This document shows, one piece after another, positions 1 to 8,710 of a stretch of 64,000 nucleotides of DNA (the stretch's first letter is position 1; each line of letters starts with the position of its first letter). Origin of the DNA: JAXLXE01 sp046328115 (GTDB taxonomy: Bacteria > Chloroflexota > UBA6077 > JACCZL01); NCBI GenBank assembly GCA_046328115.1, contig JAXLXE010000001.1:2170001-2234000 (forward strand), given 5' to 3'. The notes beneath the pieces were generated by a model. The model was given only the letters and a program-made list of their open reading frames with translations. It was not told the DNA's origin and ran no database searches. Both the position numbers and the translations under genes were made by a program.

Positions 1-1010
1 GAATACCCTGGGGAACGCTGCGCGACCGTTCGCAGCGCACCAGCACCTTTCACGAGGTCTGGGCGCTTAGCTGGCGACCGGAGCTCGCGAGCCTGGTGAT
101 TGACGCGGCGCGCTGGGGAAACTCCGTGCTGGAGGCCGCCGAGGCCCGCGTGGTCGCAACGGCAACAGACGCGAACACGCTTCCGGAGCTCACCGCGCTG
201 ATCGGGCACACGCTTCTGGCGAGCCTCCCAGCGGCAGTGGCACCCGTCCTGAAACGCCTAGCTGACCTCGCCGGCACCACGTCGGATCTGAGCGCGGTGA
301 TGGATGCCATCCCGCCGCTCGCGCGCGCCGCGCGCTACGGCGACGTGCGCCAGACGGACGCGGAGCAGCTCAAGCCCATACTGGCCTCCCTGGTTCTCCG
401 TACCTGCGTTGGGTTCAGGACGGCGACCAGCCAGCTAGACGATGACGCGGCCATCGCCATGCGCGAGCGCATCAGCAGGGTTGACTGGGCCGTGTGGAGC
501 CAGGACGATGGCGCGCTGCGCGACACGTGGCAGGGCACCCTCCTGATGGGAGCCGACTCCACGCCGCACGGTCAGGTGTCTGGCCGCTGCGCTCGACTGC
601 TCCTTGAACGCGGGATCGTCGCGTCTGATTGGGCAGGCGACCGCATGAGCCTGGCGCTGTCACGCGGGTCCGACACATCCTTCGGGAGCGCCTGGCTAGA
701 GGGCTTCCTGAGCGGCAACGGATTCATGCTGATCCACCACACTGAGCTGTGGGATGTTGTAGATCGCTGGTTGTGCAGCCTCACCCCGGAACGGTTCCAG
801 GACACGCTCCCGCTGGTGCGACGTACCTTTGCCTCGTTCCACGCGGGAGAACGGCGTCAGCTCTGGGCCCGCGTCCTTGGAATCGATCGATCCGGCCGTG
901 TCTGGTGGAACGACCCGATCGACAACTCCAACCCGCATCTGGGCCAGGCCATGGACACGCTGGGACAGCTCCTGGGTGTGCCCGTGAGCGCGCTGGAGGC
1001 AGTCGCGTGA
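1..1010 (+). CDS. DUF5682 family protein, C-terminal part (5' truncated)
   Basis: The reading frame is open from base 3 of the window, so the gene begins upstream and only about 335 C-terminal residues are visible. The ATG at 96 is internal and should not be taken as the start. The C-terminal region (WLEGFLSG..., then a run of Leu-rich helices with LPLVRRTFASF and ERRQLW) resembles the end of DUF5682 proteins. These usually sit between a MoxR-type AAA+ ATPase and a VWA-domain protein. That VWA gene follows directly, with a 4-base overlap (GTGA). The biochemical role of DUF5682 is not known; the gene set is thought to act as a chaperone-like or metal-insertion module (family knowledge). The family call rests on recognition by eye plus the neighbour. 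Confidence 0.7.
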   Translation, partial: IPWGTLRDRSQRTSTFHEVWALSWRPELASLVIDAARWGNSVLEAAEARVVATATDANTLPELTALIGHTLLASLPAAVAPVLKRLADLAGTTSDLSAVMDAIPPLARAARYGDVRQTDAEQLKPILASLVLRTCVGFRTATSQLDDDAAIAMRERISRVDWAVWSQDDGALRDTWQGTLLMGADSTPHGQVSGRCARLLLERGIVASDWAGDRMSLALSRGSDTSFGSAWLEGFLSGNGFMLIHHTELWDVVDRWLCSLTPERFQDTLPLVRRTFASFHAGERRQLWARVLGIDRSGRVWWNDPIDNSNPHLGQAMDTLGQLLGVPVSALEAVA

Positions 1011-2191
1011 CCGCGCCATTACCGCTGGATGAGCGTCAGCGCCGCTGGCGCCTCGTACTGGGCAACGTGGACGATCCGCGCGGCGACGGCGGCGTGGTGC
1101 TCGGGTCGCGCGATGCCGCGATGGACGCGGCCCTGGCCGCGCTCTACAACGGCGACGAGGGGGAAGAGCGGCGCGGCAGCCTGGCCGCGTCGGCGCCCAA
1201 GGTGGCACGGTGGCTGGGCGACATCCGCGAGTACTTTCCATCCTCGGTCGTACGAGTGATGCAGCAGGACGCGTTCACGCGCCTGGGACTCCGCCAGATG
1301 CTCTTGGAGCCGGAGCTGCTCTCAGAGGTGGAGGCAGACGTGGGGCTGGTGGCCACGCTGATCTCGCTGCGGGGTGTGATGCCCGAGAAGGCAAAGGAGA
1401 CGGCCCGGATCGTCATCCGCAAGGTGGTCGACGAGCTCCAGGAACGCCTGGCCACGATCACCCGTCGCGCGATTCTCGGCAGCCTGGACCGCGCCAGCCG
1501 CACCACCCGGCCCCGTCCCCAAGAGATAGATTGGCACCGCACGATTCGCCGGAATCTGCGCCACTACCAGCCGGAATACCGCACCATCGTTCCTGAGACG
1601 CTGATCGGACACGGTCGCAAGCGATCGCAGCTCCGCGACATTGTGCTCTGCATCGACCAGAGCGGGTCAATGGGTAGCTCGGTGGTCTACTCAAGCGTGT
1701 TCGGCGCGGCGCTGGCATCGCTGCCGGCCGTATCCACGAAGCTCGTCGCGTTTGACACGGCCGTGGTAGACCTGAGCGAGCACCTGGCCGACCCGGTGGA
1801 CGTCCTCTTCGGCATCCAGCTCGGAGGCGGCACCGACATCAACCAGGCGCTGGGCTACTCTCAGACGCTCATCGAGCGACCAGATGACACGATCCTGGTG
1901 CTCATCAGCGATCTCTACGAGGGTGGCGACCGCGCCGCAATGGTCAGGCGGACGGCGGCAATCGTGAGCAGCGGCGTCCAGATGATCGCGCTCCTAGCCC
2001 TCAGCGACGATGGGGCGCCGAGCTTCGATGGCTCCGTTGCGGCGGAGCTAGGCGCCCTGGGCGTCCCCGCCTTCGCGTGCACGCCGGACCTGTTTCCGGA
2101 GCTGATGGCGGCGGCGATCCAGCGGTCGGACATCGGTCAGTGGGCGGCAGCGCGAGACATCTCCACCGCCGCACCCGTCACGGCGCCGTAG
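1007..2191 (+). CDS. VWA domain-containing protein (MoxR/DUF5682-linked)
   Basis: The protein is 394 residues. I chose the GTG at 1007 because it overlaps the upstream stop as GTGA and opens with a sensible soluble N-terminus. The frame is open further upstream, but only inside the previous gene. The C-terminal half is a von Willebrand factor A domain with a MIDAS motif, DQSGSMGSS, at about residues 218-226, and downstream GGGTDIN and LISDLYEGG segments that complete the metal site. The N-terminal half is helical and Arg-rich (RRAILGSLDR, RRNLRHYQPEYR). VWA proteins of this type partner MoxR AAA+ ATPases and are predicted to bind a metal ion and a client protein in the cytoplasm. There is no signal peptide. 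It is coupled to the DUF5682 gene and is probably the last gene of that operon. Confidence 0.85.
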   Translation: MTAPLPLDERQRRWRLVLGNVDDPRGDGGVVLGSRDAAMDAALAALYNGDEGEERRGSLAASAPKVARWLGDIREYFPSSVVRVMQQDAFTRLGLRQMLLEPELLSEVEADVGLVATLISLRGVMPEKAKETARIVIRKVVDELQERLATITRRAILGSLDRASRTTRPRPQEIDWHRTIRRNLRHYQPEYRTIVPETLIGHGRKRSQLRDIVLCIDQSGSMGSSVVYSSVFGAALASLPAVSTKLVAFDTAVVDLSEHLADPVDVLFGIQLGGGTDINQALGYSQTLIERPDDTILVLISDLYEGGDRAAMVRRTAAIVSSGVQMIALLALSDDGAPSFDGSVAAELGALGVPAFACTPDLFPELMAAAIQRSDIGQWAAARDISTAAPVTAP

Positions 2192-2302
2192 CCGAAGCGG
2201 ACCCGAACACCAAACCAACCGAGGCCAGTGGTCTGATCGTTAGACGCGAAAGTGGTACTTGATTAAGGCCATTCATGCCCCGTACGCTATCGCGGGAGGT
2301 GT

Positions 2303-3190
2303 GTGGTGGTTCAAGAGGCAACGTTCACCGTCAAGAAGGGCCTGGCCCAGATGCTCAAGGGTGGCGTGATCATGGACGTGGTCACCCCAGAGCAGGCGAA
2401 GATCGCCGAAGACGCGGGCGCCTGCGCCGTGATGGCGCTGGAGCGCATCCCGGCCGAGATCCGATCGCACGGCGGCGTGGCGCGCATGAGCCCGCCGGAG
2501 CTCATCGAGCGGATCATGTCCACCGTCTCCATTCCAGTCATGGCGAAGGCCCGTATCGGCCACTTTGTCGAGGCCCAGGTGCTGGAGGCGCTCGGCGTGG
2601 ACTACATCGATGAGTCAGAGGTACTGACGCCGGCAGATGACGAGTTCCACATCGACAAGCAGGGATTCCGCGTGCCATTCGTCTGCGGTGCCCGCGATCT
2701 GGGAGAGGCGTTGCGCCGCATCGGCGAAGGCGCCGCGATGATCCGATCCAAGGGCGAGCCCGGCACGGGCAACATCGTTGAGGCGGTCCGCCACCTGCGT
2801 GAGATTGTGGGCGGGATCCGCCGTCTGACCACGCTGGGGCCCGAAGAGCACATGGCAGAGGCCAAGCGCCTGGGCGCGCCGTACGATCTGGTGCGGGACG
2901 TAGCCAGCAACGGCAAGCTACCGGTGGTGTTGTTCTGCGCCGGCGGCGTGGCCACCCCCGCGGACGCCGCGCTGGTAATGCAGCTTGGCGCGGAGGGCGT
3001 ATTCGTGGGCTCTGGCATCTTCAAGAGCGAGAACCCCGCGCGCACCGCCGCCGCGGTAGTAAAGGCCACCACCAACTTCCGAGACGCCGCCATCATCGCG
3101 GACGTGTCCAAGGGTCTGGGCACCGCGATGCCTGGCATCGAGATCGGCGCGATCGCCGAGCGTGAGCTCATGGCAACACGTGGCTGGTGA
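2303..3190 (+). CDS. pdxS: Pyridoxal 5'-phosphate synthase, synthase subunit
   Basis: The protein is 295 residues, the usual PdxS length. It builds PLP from ribose 5-phosphate, glyceraldehyde 3-phosphate and ammonia supplied by PdxT, in a cytoplasmic dodecamer. Family blocks are clear: GGVIMDVVTPEQAKIAEDAGA near the start, the Schiff-base lysine at K82 in MAKARIGH, the phosphate-binding RSKGEPGTGN segment, and GIFKSENP. Translation starts at a GTG (2303 or 2306) closely behind GGGAGGT. The spacing is tight, so either GTG could be used. The stop overlaps the start of pdxT, as expected for subunits made in stoichiometric amounts. The 111 bases upstream contain no gene. Confidence 0.96.
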   Translation: MVVQEATFTVKKGLAQMLKGGVIMDVVTPEQAKIAEDAGACAVMALERIPAEIRSHGGVARMSPPELIERIMSTVSIPVMAKARIGHFVEAQVLEALGVDYIDESEVLTPADDEFHIDKQGFRVPFVCGARDLGEALRRIGEGAAMIRSKGEPGTGNIVEAVRHLREIVGGIRRLTTLGPEEHMAEAKRLGAPYDLVRDVASNGKLPVVLFCAGGVATPADAALVMQLGAEGVFVGSGIFKSENPARTAAAVVKATTNFRDAAIIADVSKGLGTAMPGIEIGAIAERELMATRGW

Positions 3191-3800
3191 CTTCCAGTCG
3201 CTCGAGGTCGGCGTTCTGGCCCTCCAGGGCGCCTTCATCGAGCACGTCCACGCGCTTCGGCGATTGGGCGCGCGCGCCCGCGAGATCCGCCAGCCGGCTG
3301 ATCTCGCGGGCCTGGATGGGCTGATCGTGCCAGGTGGCGAGAGCACAACGATCGGCAAGCTGCTGGTTGACTTCAAGCTTCTGGAACCGCTGCGCGCGCT
3401 CATCGATGGTGGCCTACCGGTCTACGGGACGTGCGCCGGGGCCATCCTGCTCGCCCGCGACATCGGGGGCCTGGACCAGCCGCTCCTGGCCGCCATGGAC
3501 ATCAAAGTGGAGCGAAACGCATTCGGGCGCCAGCTTCAGAGCTTCGAGGCTGACATCGCGATCCCGGCGCTTGGACAGCCGCCGTTCCGGGCCATCTTCA
3601 TCCGAGCGCCGGCTATCCGAGCGGTGGGGCCGGCGGGAGAGATACTGGCGCGCCTGGCCGACGGGACTATCGTGGCTGCGCGCCAGGGTCGGCTGCTCGT
3701 GAGCTGTTTCCATCCTGAGCTGAGTGGCGACGACCGCTACCACCGGCTGTTCCTGGAAACGGTACTGGCATCAAGAGCCGCGCCCAGCGCAGCGCTATGA
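3180..3800 (+). CDS. pdxT: Pyridoxal 5'-phosphate synthase, glutaminase subunit
   Basis: This class-I-like glutamine amidotransferase releases ammonia from glutamine and channels it to PdxS. From GTG 3180 it is 206 residues. A GTG at 3162 is in frame and would add six residues. Both starts overlap the end of pdxS, so the genes are translationally coupled. The catalytic triad is visible: nucleophile C85 in YGTCAGA, and the His-Glu pair in SCFHPELS near the C-terminus. GGESTTIGKLL and IRAPAIRAVGP are also typical of PdxT. The N-terminus (VGVLALQGAFIEH) matches the family. The gene ends shortly before a histidine kinase gene that belongs to the phosphate regulon. Confidence 0.95.
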   Translation: MAGDFQSLEVGVLALQGAFIEHVHALRRLGARAREIRQPADLAGLDGLIVPGGESTTIGKLLVDFKLLEPLRALIDGGLPVYGTCAGAILLARDIGGLDQPLLAAMDIKVERNAFGRQLQSFEADIAIPALGQPPFRAIFIRAPAIRAVGPAGEILARLADGTIVAARQGRLLVSCFHPELSGDDRYHRLFLETVLASRAAPSAAL

Positions 3801-3837
3801 TTGGCTGAGTGACCAGCGCGACAACCTCCGCGGCTCC

Positions 3838-5604
3838 ATGACCCTTGCGCGGCGCGTAGCCCTCGCCAGCTCTGCCCTCATCGTCTGCGCGGTGCTCGCC
3901 ACGGGGGCTTTTGGCTACTGGCTCACACGCTACACGTACTTGCGACAGATCGAGGCGGCATTGACGGCCGAGGCGACGGTCACCGCCTCCGAGGCGGCGC
4001 CCGCCGTCCGCACCGGGCAGGCCGAAGCCCTGCAAAGCCTTGCGACTCGCGTCGGCACCAGCGCCCAGGTCCGCGTCACCATCGTCGCCGCGGACGGCCG
4101 CGTGCTGGGAGATTCCGTGGAAGCTCCGCCGGTCATGGACAACCACGCGGGCCGCCCGGAGGTTGCTACAGCCCTTGCCGGGGAGGTGGGCGTCTCACGA
4201 CGCCAGAGCGACACCCTGCACGCGGAACTGATGTACGTGGCGGTGCCGGTCAAGAGCGACGGCCGCGTGGTTGGTGTGGCGCGGGCAGCGGTGCCCGTCC
4301 GCGGGATCGATGCCAACGTGGGCACGCTGTTCGCGGTGATGGGGTTCGCGACCGTGCTGGCCGCCCTCGTGGGCGCGGCCGTGACGGCCGGCCTCGCCCG
4401 CGTGGCGCTGGCGCCGGTCTACCGGCTGACCGCCGCCGTGACCCGCATGGCGCGTGGGGACCTGGACGACCGAGTACCGGTCTCTCGTGTCGATGAGGTG
4501 GGCGAGCTGGGACTGGCATTCAACAGCATGGCAGATCGAGTCCGCTCCACCATCGAGCAGGTCTCAGAAGAACGCAATCGACTCTCCGCCATCATCGACA
4601 CGGTACCGGACGGCCTGGTGATCGTCGACGCGGAGCGCAGCATCCTCCAGATCAATCCGGCGGCCGCGCGGCTCCTGAACTGCCCGGCGGCGCAGGCCGT
4701 CGGCAAGTCGTTTGGCACGGTGTCACGCGATGCCGAGCTCACCTCACTGGTAGAAGTCGGTGCGGCAGAGCCCCGGCTGATTGAGCTGGGAATCCCGACG
4801 CGGCAGGTCCGCGCACTCGTCGCCACCGTGGCGGGTCCTGATGGCCAGCGGGTAGTTCTGCTCCAGGACGTGACAGAGGTCCGTCGCCTGGAAAACGTCC
4901 GCCGCGACTTTGCGGCCAACGTGTCTCACGAGCTGCGCACGCCATTGGCCGCCATGCGAGCGATCGTTGAGACGCTGGAGGATAGTGCGCTGGACGATCC
5001 GTCGGCCGCCCGTCAGTTTCTCGGACGCCTGCGCGAAGAAGTAGACGAGCTCAGCGCGCTGGTACAACAGCTTCTGGAGTTATCCCGTATCGAGTCGGGA
5101 CGGGCGGAGCTGCACGCGCGGCCGCTGGCGATCGAGGAGATCGTCACCGCGTCAACGGAGCGCCTGGTCCCGCTTGCGGAGCGCTCCGGCCTCACGCTCA
5201 CCGTGGACTCGGATAGGCCGCTCCCCCGCGTGGTAGCCGACCCAGAGCGCGTGCGCCAGGTGCTCGCGAACCTGATCCACAACGCCATCAAGTTCACACC
5301 ACCGGGCGGCCACGTAACCGTGGGCGCCCACCGGGGCGGGAACGACCACGAGGGCGAGATAGTCGTGCACGTATCGGATTCCGGTGTAGGGATCCCGTCC
5401 GGTGATCTGGACCGCGTCTTCGAGCGGTTCTACAAGACGGACCGTTCCCGCGGCTCCGCGGGAACCGGACTGGGTCTGGCGATCGCCAAGCATCTCGTGC
5501 AAGCTCAGGGAGGACGCATCTGGGCGCAAAGCGGCGCGGCAGAACGGCCCGGCGCAACATTCTCGTTTACGCTTCCGCTGGCTGATGAGTCAGCGGACGA
5601 CTGA
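3838..5604 (+). CDS. phoR: PhoR-type sensor histidine kinase
   Basis: The protein is 588 residues from the ATG at 3838. The frame is open upstream, but that stretch overlaps pdxT. Architecture: TM1 at about 7-30, an extracytoplasmic sensor of about 130 residues, TM2 at about 160-187, a HAMP domain, a PAS domain (about 255-330), a HisKA domain with the phosphoacceptor H364 in VSHELRTP, and HATPase_c with the N box NLIHNAIKFTP (about 478) and the G2 box GTGLGLAIAKHL (about 543). The cognate PhoB-type regulator follows after 16 bases, then pst and phoU, so the signal is almost certainly phosphate limitation relayed through PstSCAB-PhoU. The order kinase-regulator is the reverse of the E. coli phoB-phoR order. 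Assignment as PhoR rests on domain order plus context. Confidence 0.9.
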   Translation: MTLARRVALASSALIVCAVLATGAFGYWLTRYTYLRQIEAALTAEATVTASEAAPAVRTGQAEALQSLATRVGTSAQVRVTIVAADGRVLGDSVEAPPVMDNHAGRPEVATALAGEVGVSRRQSDTLHAELMYVAVPVKSDGRVVGVARAAVPVRGIDANVGTLFAVMGFATVLAALVGAAVTAGLARVALAPVYRLTAAVTRMARGDLDDRVPVSRVDEVGELGLAFNSMADRVRSTIEQVSEERNRLSAIIDTVPDGLVIVDAERSILQINPAAARLLNCPAAQAVGKSFGTVSRDAELTSLVEVGAAEPRLIELGIPTRQVRALVATVAGPDGQRVVLLQDVTEVRRLENVRRDFAANVSHELRTPLAAMRAIVETLEDSALDDPSAARQFLGRLREEVDELSALVQQLLELSRIESGRAELHARPLAIEEIVTASTERLVPLAERSGLTLTVDSDRPLPRVVADPERVRQVLANLIHNAIKFTPPGGHVTVGAHRGGNDHEGEIVVHVSDSGVGIPSGDLDRVFERFYKTDRSRGSAGTGLGLAIAKHLVQAQGGRIWAQSGAAERPGATFSFTLPLADESADD

Positions 5605-5620
5605 GACCCAGGAGTACCGC

Positions 5621-6313
5621 ATGCCTCGAGTGCTCGTGGTAGAAGACGACACCGCGCTACGCGAGACCCTTCGATACAACTTCGAGCGCGCAGGCTACGC
5701 CGTGTCCAGCGCGGCGACCGGCCCACAGGCGCTCGCGCTGGCGCGCCAGGAGCATCCGGACGCGGTGGTGCTGGACGTCATGCTACCGGAGCTAGACGGC
5801 TTCGACGTCTGCCGCGAGCTCCGCCGCGAAAGCACGGTGCCCATCCTCATGCTGACCGCCCGCGATGACGAAGTTGACAAGATCGTGGGCCTGGAGCTTG
5901 GCGCGGACGACTACATGACTAAGCCGTTCAGCGTGCGCGAGCTGCTGACCCGGGTGAAGGGGATGCTCCGTCGAGTCCAGATGCTCCAGGTGGTCCAGGG
6001 CCGGCCGGCCGCCCAGTCGTACGAGCTGGACGATATCAGGATCAACTTGGACGAGCGACGAGTCTTTAAGGGCGGCGCACCTGTGCACCTGAAGCTCAAG
6101 GAATTCGACCTGCTTGTGTTCCTCGTACAGAACCCAGGCCGCGTGTTCACGCGGGACCAGCTTCTGTCAAACGTCTGGGGGTACGACTTCGTCGGAGACA
6201 GCCGCACGGTGGACGTGCACGTGCGCTGGCTGCGGCAGAAGCTGGAGGCGGATCCCAGCAACCCACGGTTGATCGAGACGGTACGCGGCGTGGGGTACCG
6301 CTGCCGGTCCTGA
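5621..6313 (+). CDS. phoB: PhoB-type DNA-binding response regulator
   Basis: The OmpR/PhoB-family regulator is 230 residues from the ATG at 5621, which follows GGAG with 6-base spacing. The frame is open further upstream, but only inside the kinase gene. The receiver domain (about 1-120) has the acidic pair VVEDD, the phosphoacceptor D52 in VVLDVMLPE, the conserved Thr of MLTARDD and Lys of TKPFS. The C-terminal winged helix (about 135-230) has LKEFDLLVFLVQNPGRVFTR and the recognition region DSRTVDVHVRWLRQKLE. It should bind the PHO box found just downstream, before pstS. The kinase upstream and the pst-phoU genes downstream make phosphate control very likely. Confidence 0.93.
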   Translation: MPRVLVVEDDTALRETLRYNFERAGYAVSSAATGPQALALARQEHPDAVVLDVMLPELDGFDVCRELRRESTVPILMLTARDDEVDKIVGLELGADDYMTKPFSVRELLTRVKGMLRRVQMLQVVQGRPAAQSYELDDIRINLDERRVFKGGAPVHLKLKEFDLLVFLVQNPGRVFTRDQLLSNVWGYDFVGDSRTVDVHVRWLRQKLEADPSNPRLIETVRGVGYRCRS

Positions 6314-6333
6314 TCGACGCGCCGCGCGCCAGG

Positions 6334-6376
6334 ATTCACCCGCCGTTAACGGTCAGTTAACGCCCGTTCATCAGTT
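6334..6376 (+). promoter_or_regulatory. Candidate PHO box upstream of pstS
   Basis: Four phased direct repeats lie in the 127-base gap before pstS: ATTCACC at 6334, GTTAACGGTCA at 6345, GTTAACGCCC at 6356 and GTTCATCAGTT at 6366. The steps are 11, 11 and 10 bases. This fits 11-base direct-repeat PHO boxes with a GTTCACC-type core, as in actinobacteria. It lies about 65 bases before the pstS start, where a PhoB-activated promoter would be expected. Confidence 0.75.
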
Positions 6377-6440
6377 GTTGGTGGGCGGGCCGGATGCTTC
6401 AAGCACACAACGTGAGTGGAAACATCCGGGAGGAACCTCG

Positions 6441-7712
6441 ATGAATCTGGCCTCGATTCGATTGCCGCGGCGAGCCGCGGCGGGCCTGCTCGGCCTCAGC
6501 GCCCTGCTGATGGCGTGCAGTCCGGCCGCCGCTCCGGCGCCCACGGCCGCGCCCAAAACAGACGCCAAGCCCGCGGCCACCGCCGCCGTGGCGGCCCCCG
6601 CGGCGCCGGCCGCGGCAACAGCCGCGCCAAAGCCAACCGACGCTCCGAAACCCGCGACAGACGCCCCCAAGCCCACCGAAGCCGCGAAGCCCATGGGCCT
6701 CGGCCTGATCACCGGGCCGTTCGAGGGCGAGGCAAAGGCGCTCAATGGCGCCGGCGCCACGTTCCCAGCCGCCCTTTACTCCAAGTGGTTCGAGGAGTAC
6801 TTCAAGCTGACCGGCGTCAAAGTCAACTACCAGAGCATCGGCTCAGGCGGCGGCATCAAGTCCATCCAGGACCAGACCGTTGACTTCGGCGCCACAGACG
6901 GCCCGATGAATGACGAGCAGCTCAAGGGCGCCAAGGGCGGGAACGTGTTCCACGTCCCCACAGCGCTCGGCGCGGTGGTGCCCACCTACAACATTCCGGG
7001 CGTCACGGAGCAGCTCAAGTTCACTCCCGATACGCTGGCCGGGATCTTCCTGGGCGACATCACGAAGTGGAATGATCCCAAGCTCGTCGCTGACAACCCG
7101 TCCCTGGCGAATGTCAACAAGGAGATCGTCACCGTGCACCGGTCTGACGGCTCCGGCACCACGTTCATCTTCGTGGACTACCTCAGCACGGTCAGCCCAA
7201 GCTGGGCACAGAAGGTGGGCCGCGGCACCTCCGTGAACTGGCCAAACGGGCTGGGCGGCAAGGGCAACGAGGGCGTGGCCGGCGAGGTCAAGCAGAACCC
7301 GAACTCCATCGGCTACGTGGAGCTGATCTACGCCATCCAGAACAAGCTGGGCGTGGGCCTGGTGAAGAACAAGGCCGGCAAGTTCACCGAACCCAAGCTT
7401 GAGAGCGTCTCGGCCGCCGCCGCGGGTGTGGCACAGAGCATCGCCCCAGATCTGCGGGCGAGCATCGTGGACGCGCCGGGTGAGACCGCCTACCCGATCT
7501 CCGGCTTCACCTGGCTGCTGATCTACGAGAAGCAGGATGACGCGGCCAAGGCCACGGCCCTCACCCGCATGGCCTGGTGGGCCATCTACGACGCGCAGAA
7601 ATTCAATGGCGACCTGGGCTACGCGCCCGTCCCCACCGAGATCACCGCGAAGGGCGCTGAGATGCTGAAGAAGATCACGGCCCAGGGGAAGGCGGTGTTC
7701 CCTGGCCGCTGA
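6441..7712 (+). CDS. pstS: Phosphate ABC transporter, phosphate-binding lipoprotein
   Basis: The protein is 423 residues. The ATG at 6441 follows GGGAGG at good spacing and begins a signal peptide that ends in the lipobox LLMAC, with C26 as the lipidated residue. Residues about 27-90 form a low-complexity Ala/Pro/Lys/Thr linker that tethers the binding domain outside the membrane. The folded part starts at NGAGATFPAALYSKWFEEY and carries the phosphate-binding segments SIGSGGGIKSI, DFGATDGPM and HRSDGSGTTFIF, all standard for PstS. It is the first gene after the PHO box and heads pstSCAB-phoU. The linker is unusually long and is typical of Chloroflexota solute-binding proteins (inference). Confidence 0.95.
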   Translation: MNLASIRLPRRAAAGLLGLSALLMACSPAAAPAPTAAPKTDAKPAATAAVAAPAAPAAATAAPKPTDAPKPATDAPKPTEAAKPMGLGLITGPFEGEAKALNGAGATFPAALYSKWFEEYFKLTGVKVNYQSIGSGGGIKSIQDQTVDFGATDGPMNDEQLKGAKGGNVFHVPTALGAVVPTYNIPGVTEQLKFTPDTLAGIFLGDITKWNDPKLVADNPSLANVNKEIVTVHRSDGSGTTFIFVDYLSTVSPSWAQKVGRGTSVNWPNGLGGKGNEGVAGEVKQNPNSIGYVELIYAIQNKLGVGLVKNKAGKFTEPKLESVSAAAAGVAQSIAPDLRASIVDAPGETAYPISGFTWLLIYEKQDDAAKATALTRMAWWAIYDAQKFNGDLGYAPVPTEITAKGAEMLKKITAQGKAVFPGR

Positions 7713-7722
7713 CGCGTCGACG

Positions 7723-8703
7723 GTGTCACGGCTGGCAAGGTCGGGGGGCCTCGCCACCGGACGGCACCGGGGCGACGCCCTCTTCGAGTACGCAACCACC
7801 GCTTGCGCCGCCCTGATCCCGATCACCTTGATCGGGATCGTCGGGCTCCTGGTCATCGACGCGATGCCGTCCATCCAGCGGTACGGCTTCTCGTTCTTCT
7901 CCACCGCGGAGTGGGATCCGGTGTTCGAGAAGTTTGGCGCAGCCGCTTACGTCTACGGCACTTTGGTGACATCGCTGATCGGGCTGCTCCTGGCTACGCC
8001 TGTGGCGGTGGGCGCCGCCCTCTTCGTCGCGGAGTACTCGCCTACCTGGCTCCGGACGCCGGTCGCCTTCCTGGTGGAGATGTTGGCGGCCATACCCAGC
8101 ATCATCTACGGCCTCTGGGGCTTCTTCATCCTGGCACCGATCATGCGCGGCTCCGTGGAGCCCCTGCTCAAGTCGCTCCTTGGTGATGTCCCTGGGCTGA
8201 GCATCCTGGTGAGTGGTCCTGCCATCGGCAAAGACCTGCTGACGGGCGGAGTGATCCTGGCCATCATGATTCTGCCGACCATCATGTCCGTCTCACGCGA
8301 GATCCTGCTGGCGGTCCCCAACACCCAGCGGGAGGGGATGCTGGCGCTTGGGGCGACCAGGTGGGAGACGATCCGCTACGCGGTCCTGCCGTATGCGCGC
8401 TCGGGCATCCTGGGCGCCGCGATCCTGGGGCTGGGCCGCGCTCTGGGCGAGACGATGGCCGTCACCATGGTGATCGGCAACAGCTCCACCAGGATCACCG
8501 GCTCGCTCTTCACGCCCGGCTACACGCTGGCCAGCGCAATCGCGAACCAGTTCACGGAGGCTGACAAAGAGATCTACTTCAGCGCTGTGCTCCAGGTGGG
8601 CCTGGTTCTCCTGATCGTCGCGGCGCTGGTCAACGTCATCGCCAGACTGTTGGTGTGGTCTGTATCAAGCGGTCCCGGCGGCGACGCTGTGCGGGCTGGG
8701 TAG
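7723..8703 (+). CDS. pstC: Phosphate ABC transporter, permease subunit PstC
   Basis: The inner-membrane permease is 326 residues with six predicted TM segments. The start is GTG 7723, 10 bases after the pstS stop. The N-terminal extracytoplasmic segment contains FFSTAEWDPVFEKFGAAAYVYGT, a PstC hallmark. The cytoplasmic coupling loop shows the EAA-type pattern EGMLALGATRWETIRYAVLP and LGRALGETMAV. PstC pairs with PstA (next gene) to form the phosphate channel powered by two PstB subunits. The gene is in the pst operon and should be induced with pstS under low phosphate. Confidence 0.95.
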   Translation: MSRLARSGGLATGRHRGDALFEYATTACAALIPITLIGIVGLLVIDAMPSIQRYGFSFFSTAEWDPVFEKFGAAAYVYGTLVTSLIGLLLATPVAVGAALFVAEYSPTWLRTPVAFLVEMLAAIPSIIYGLWGFFILAPIMRGSVEPLLKSLLGDVPGLSILVSGPAIGKDLLTGGVILAIMILPTIMSVSREILLAVPNTQREGMLALGATRWETIRYAVLPYARSGILGAAILGLGRALGETMAVTMVIGNSSTRITGSLFTPGYTLASAIANQFTEADKEIYFSAVLQVGLVLLIVAALVNVIARLLVWSVSSGPGGDAVRAG

Positions 8704-8710
8704 GCCTCAG

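Noticed and set aside
6525..6710. Ala/Pro/Lys codon repeats as a DNA tandem repeat or CRISPR-like array
   Set aside because: They are the coding sequence of the PstS linker (and similarly near 36.9 kb); units are irregular and there are no spacers.
6840..7904. Minus-strand frame of about 350 codons antisense to pstS
   Set aside because: pstS is certain; the antisense frame is a by-product of codon bias in high-GC DNA and shows no motif.
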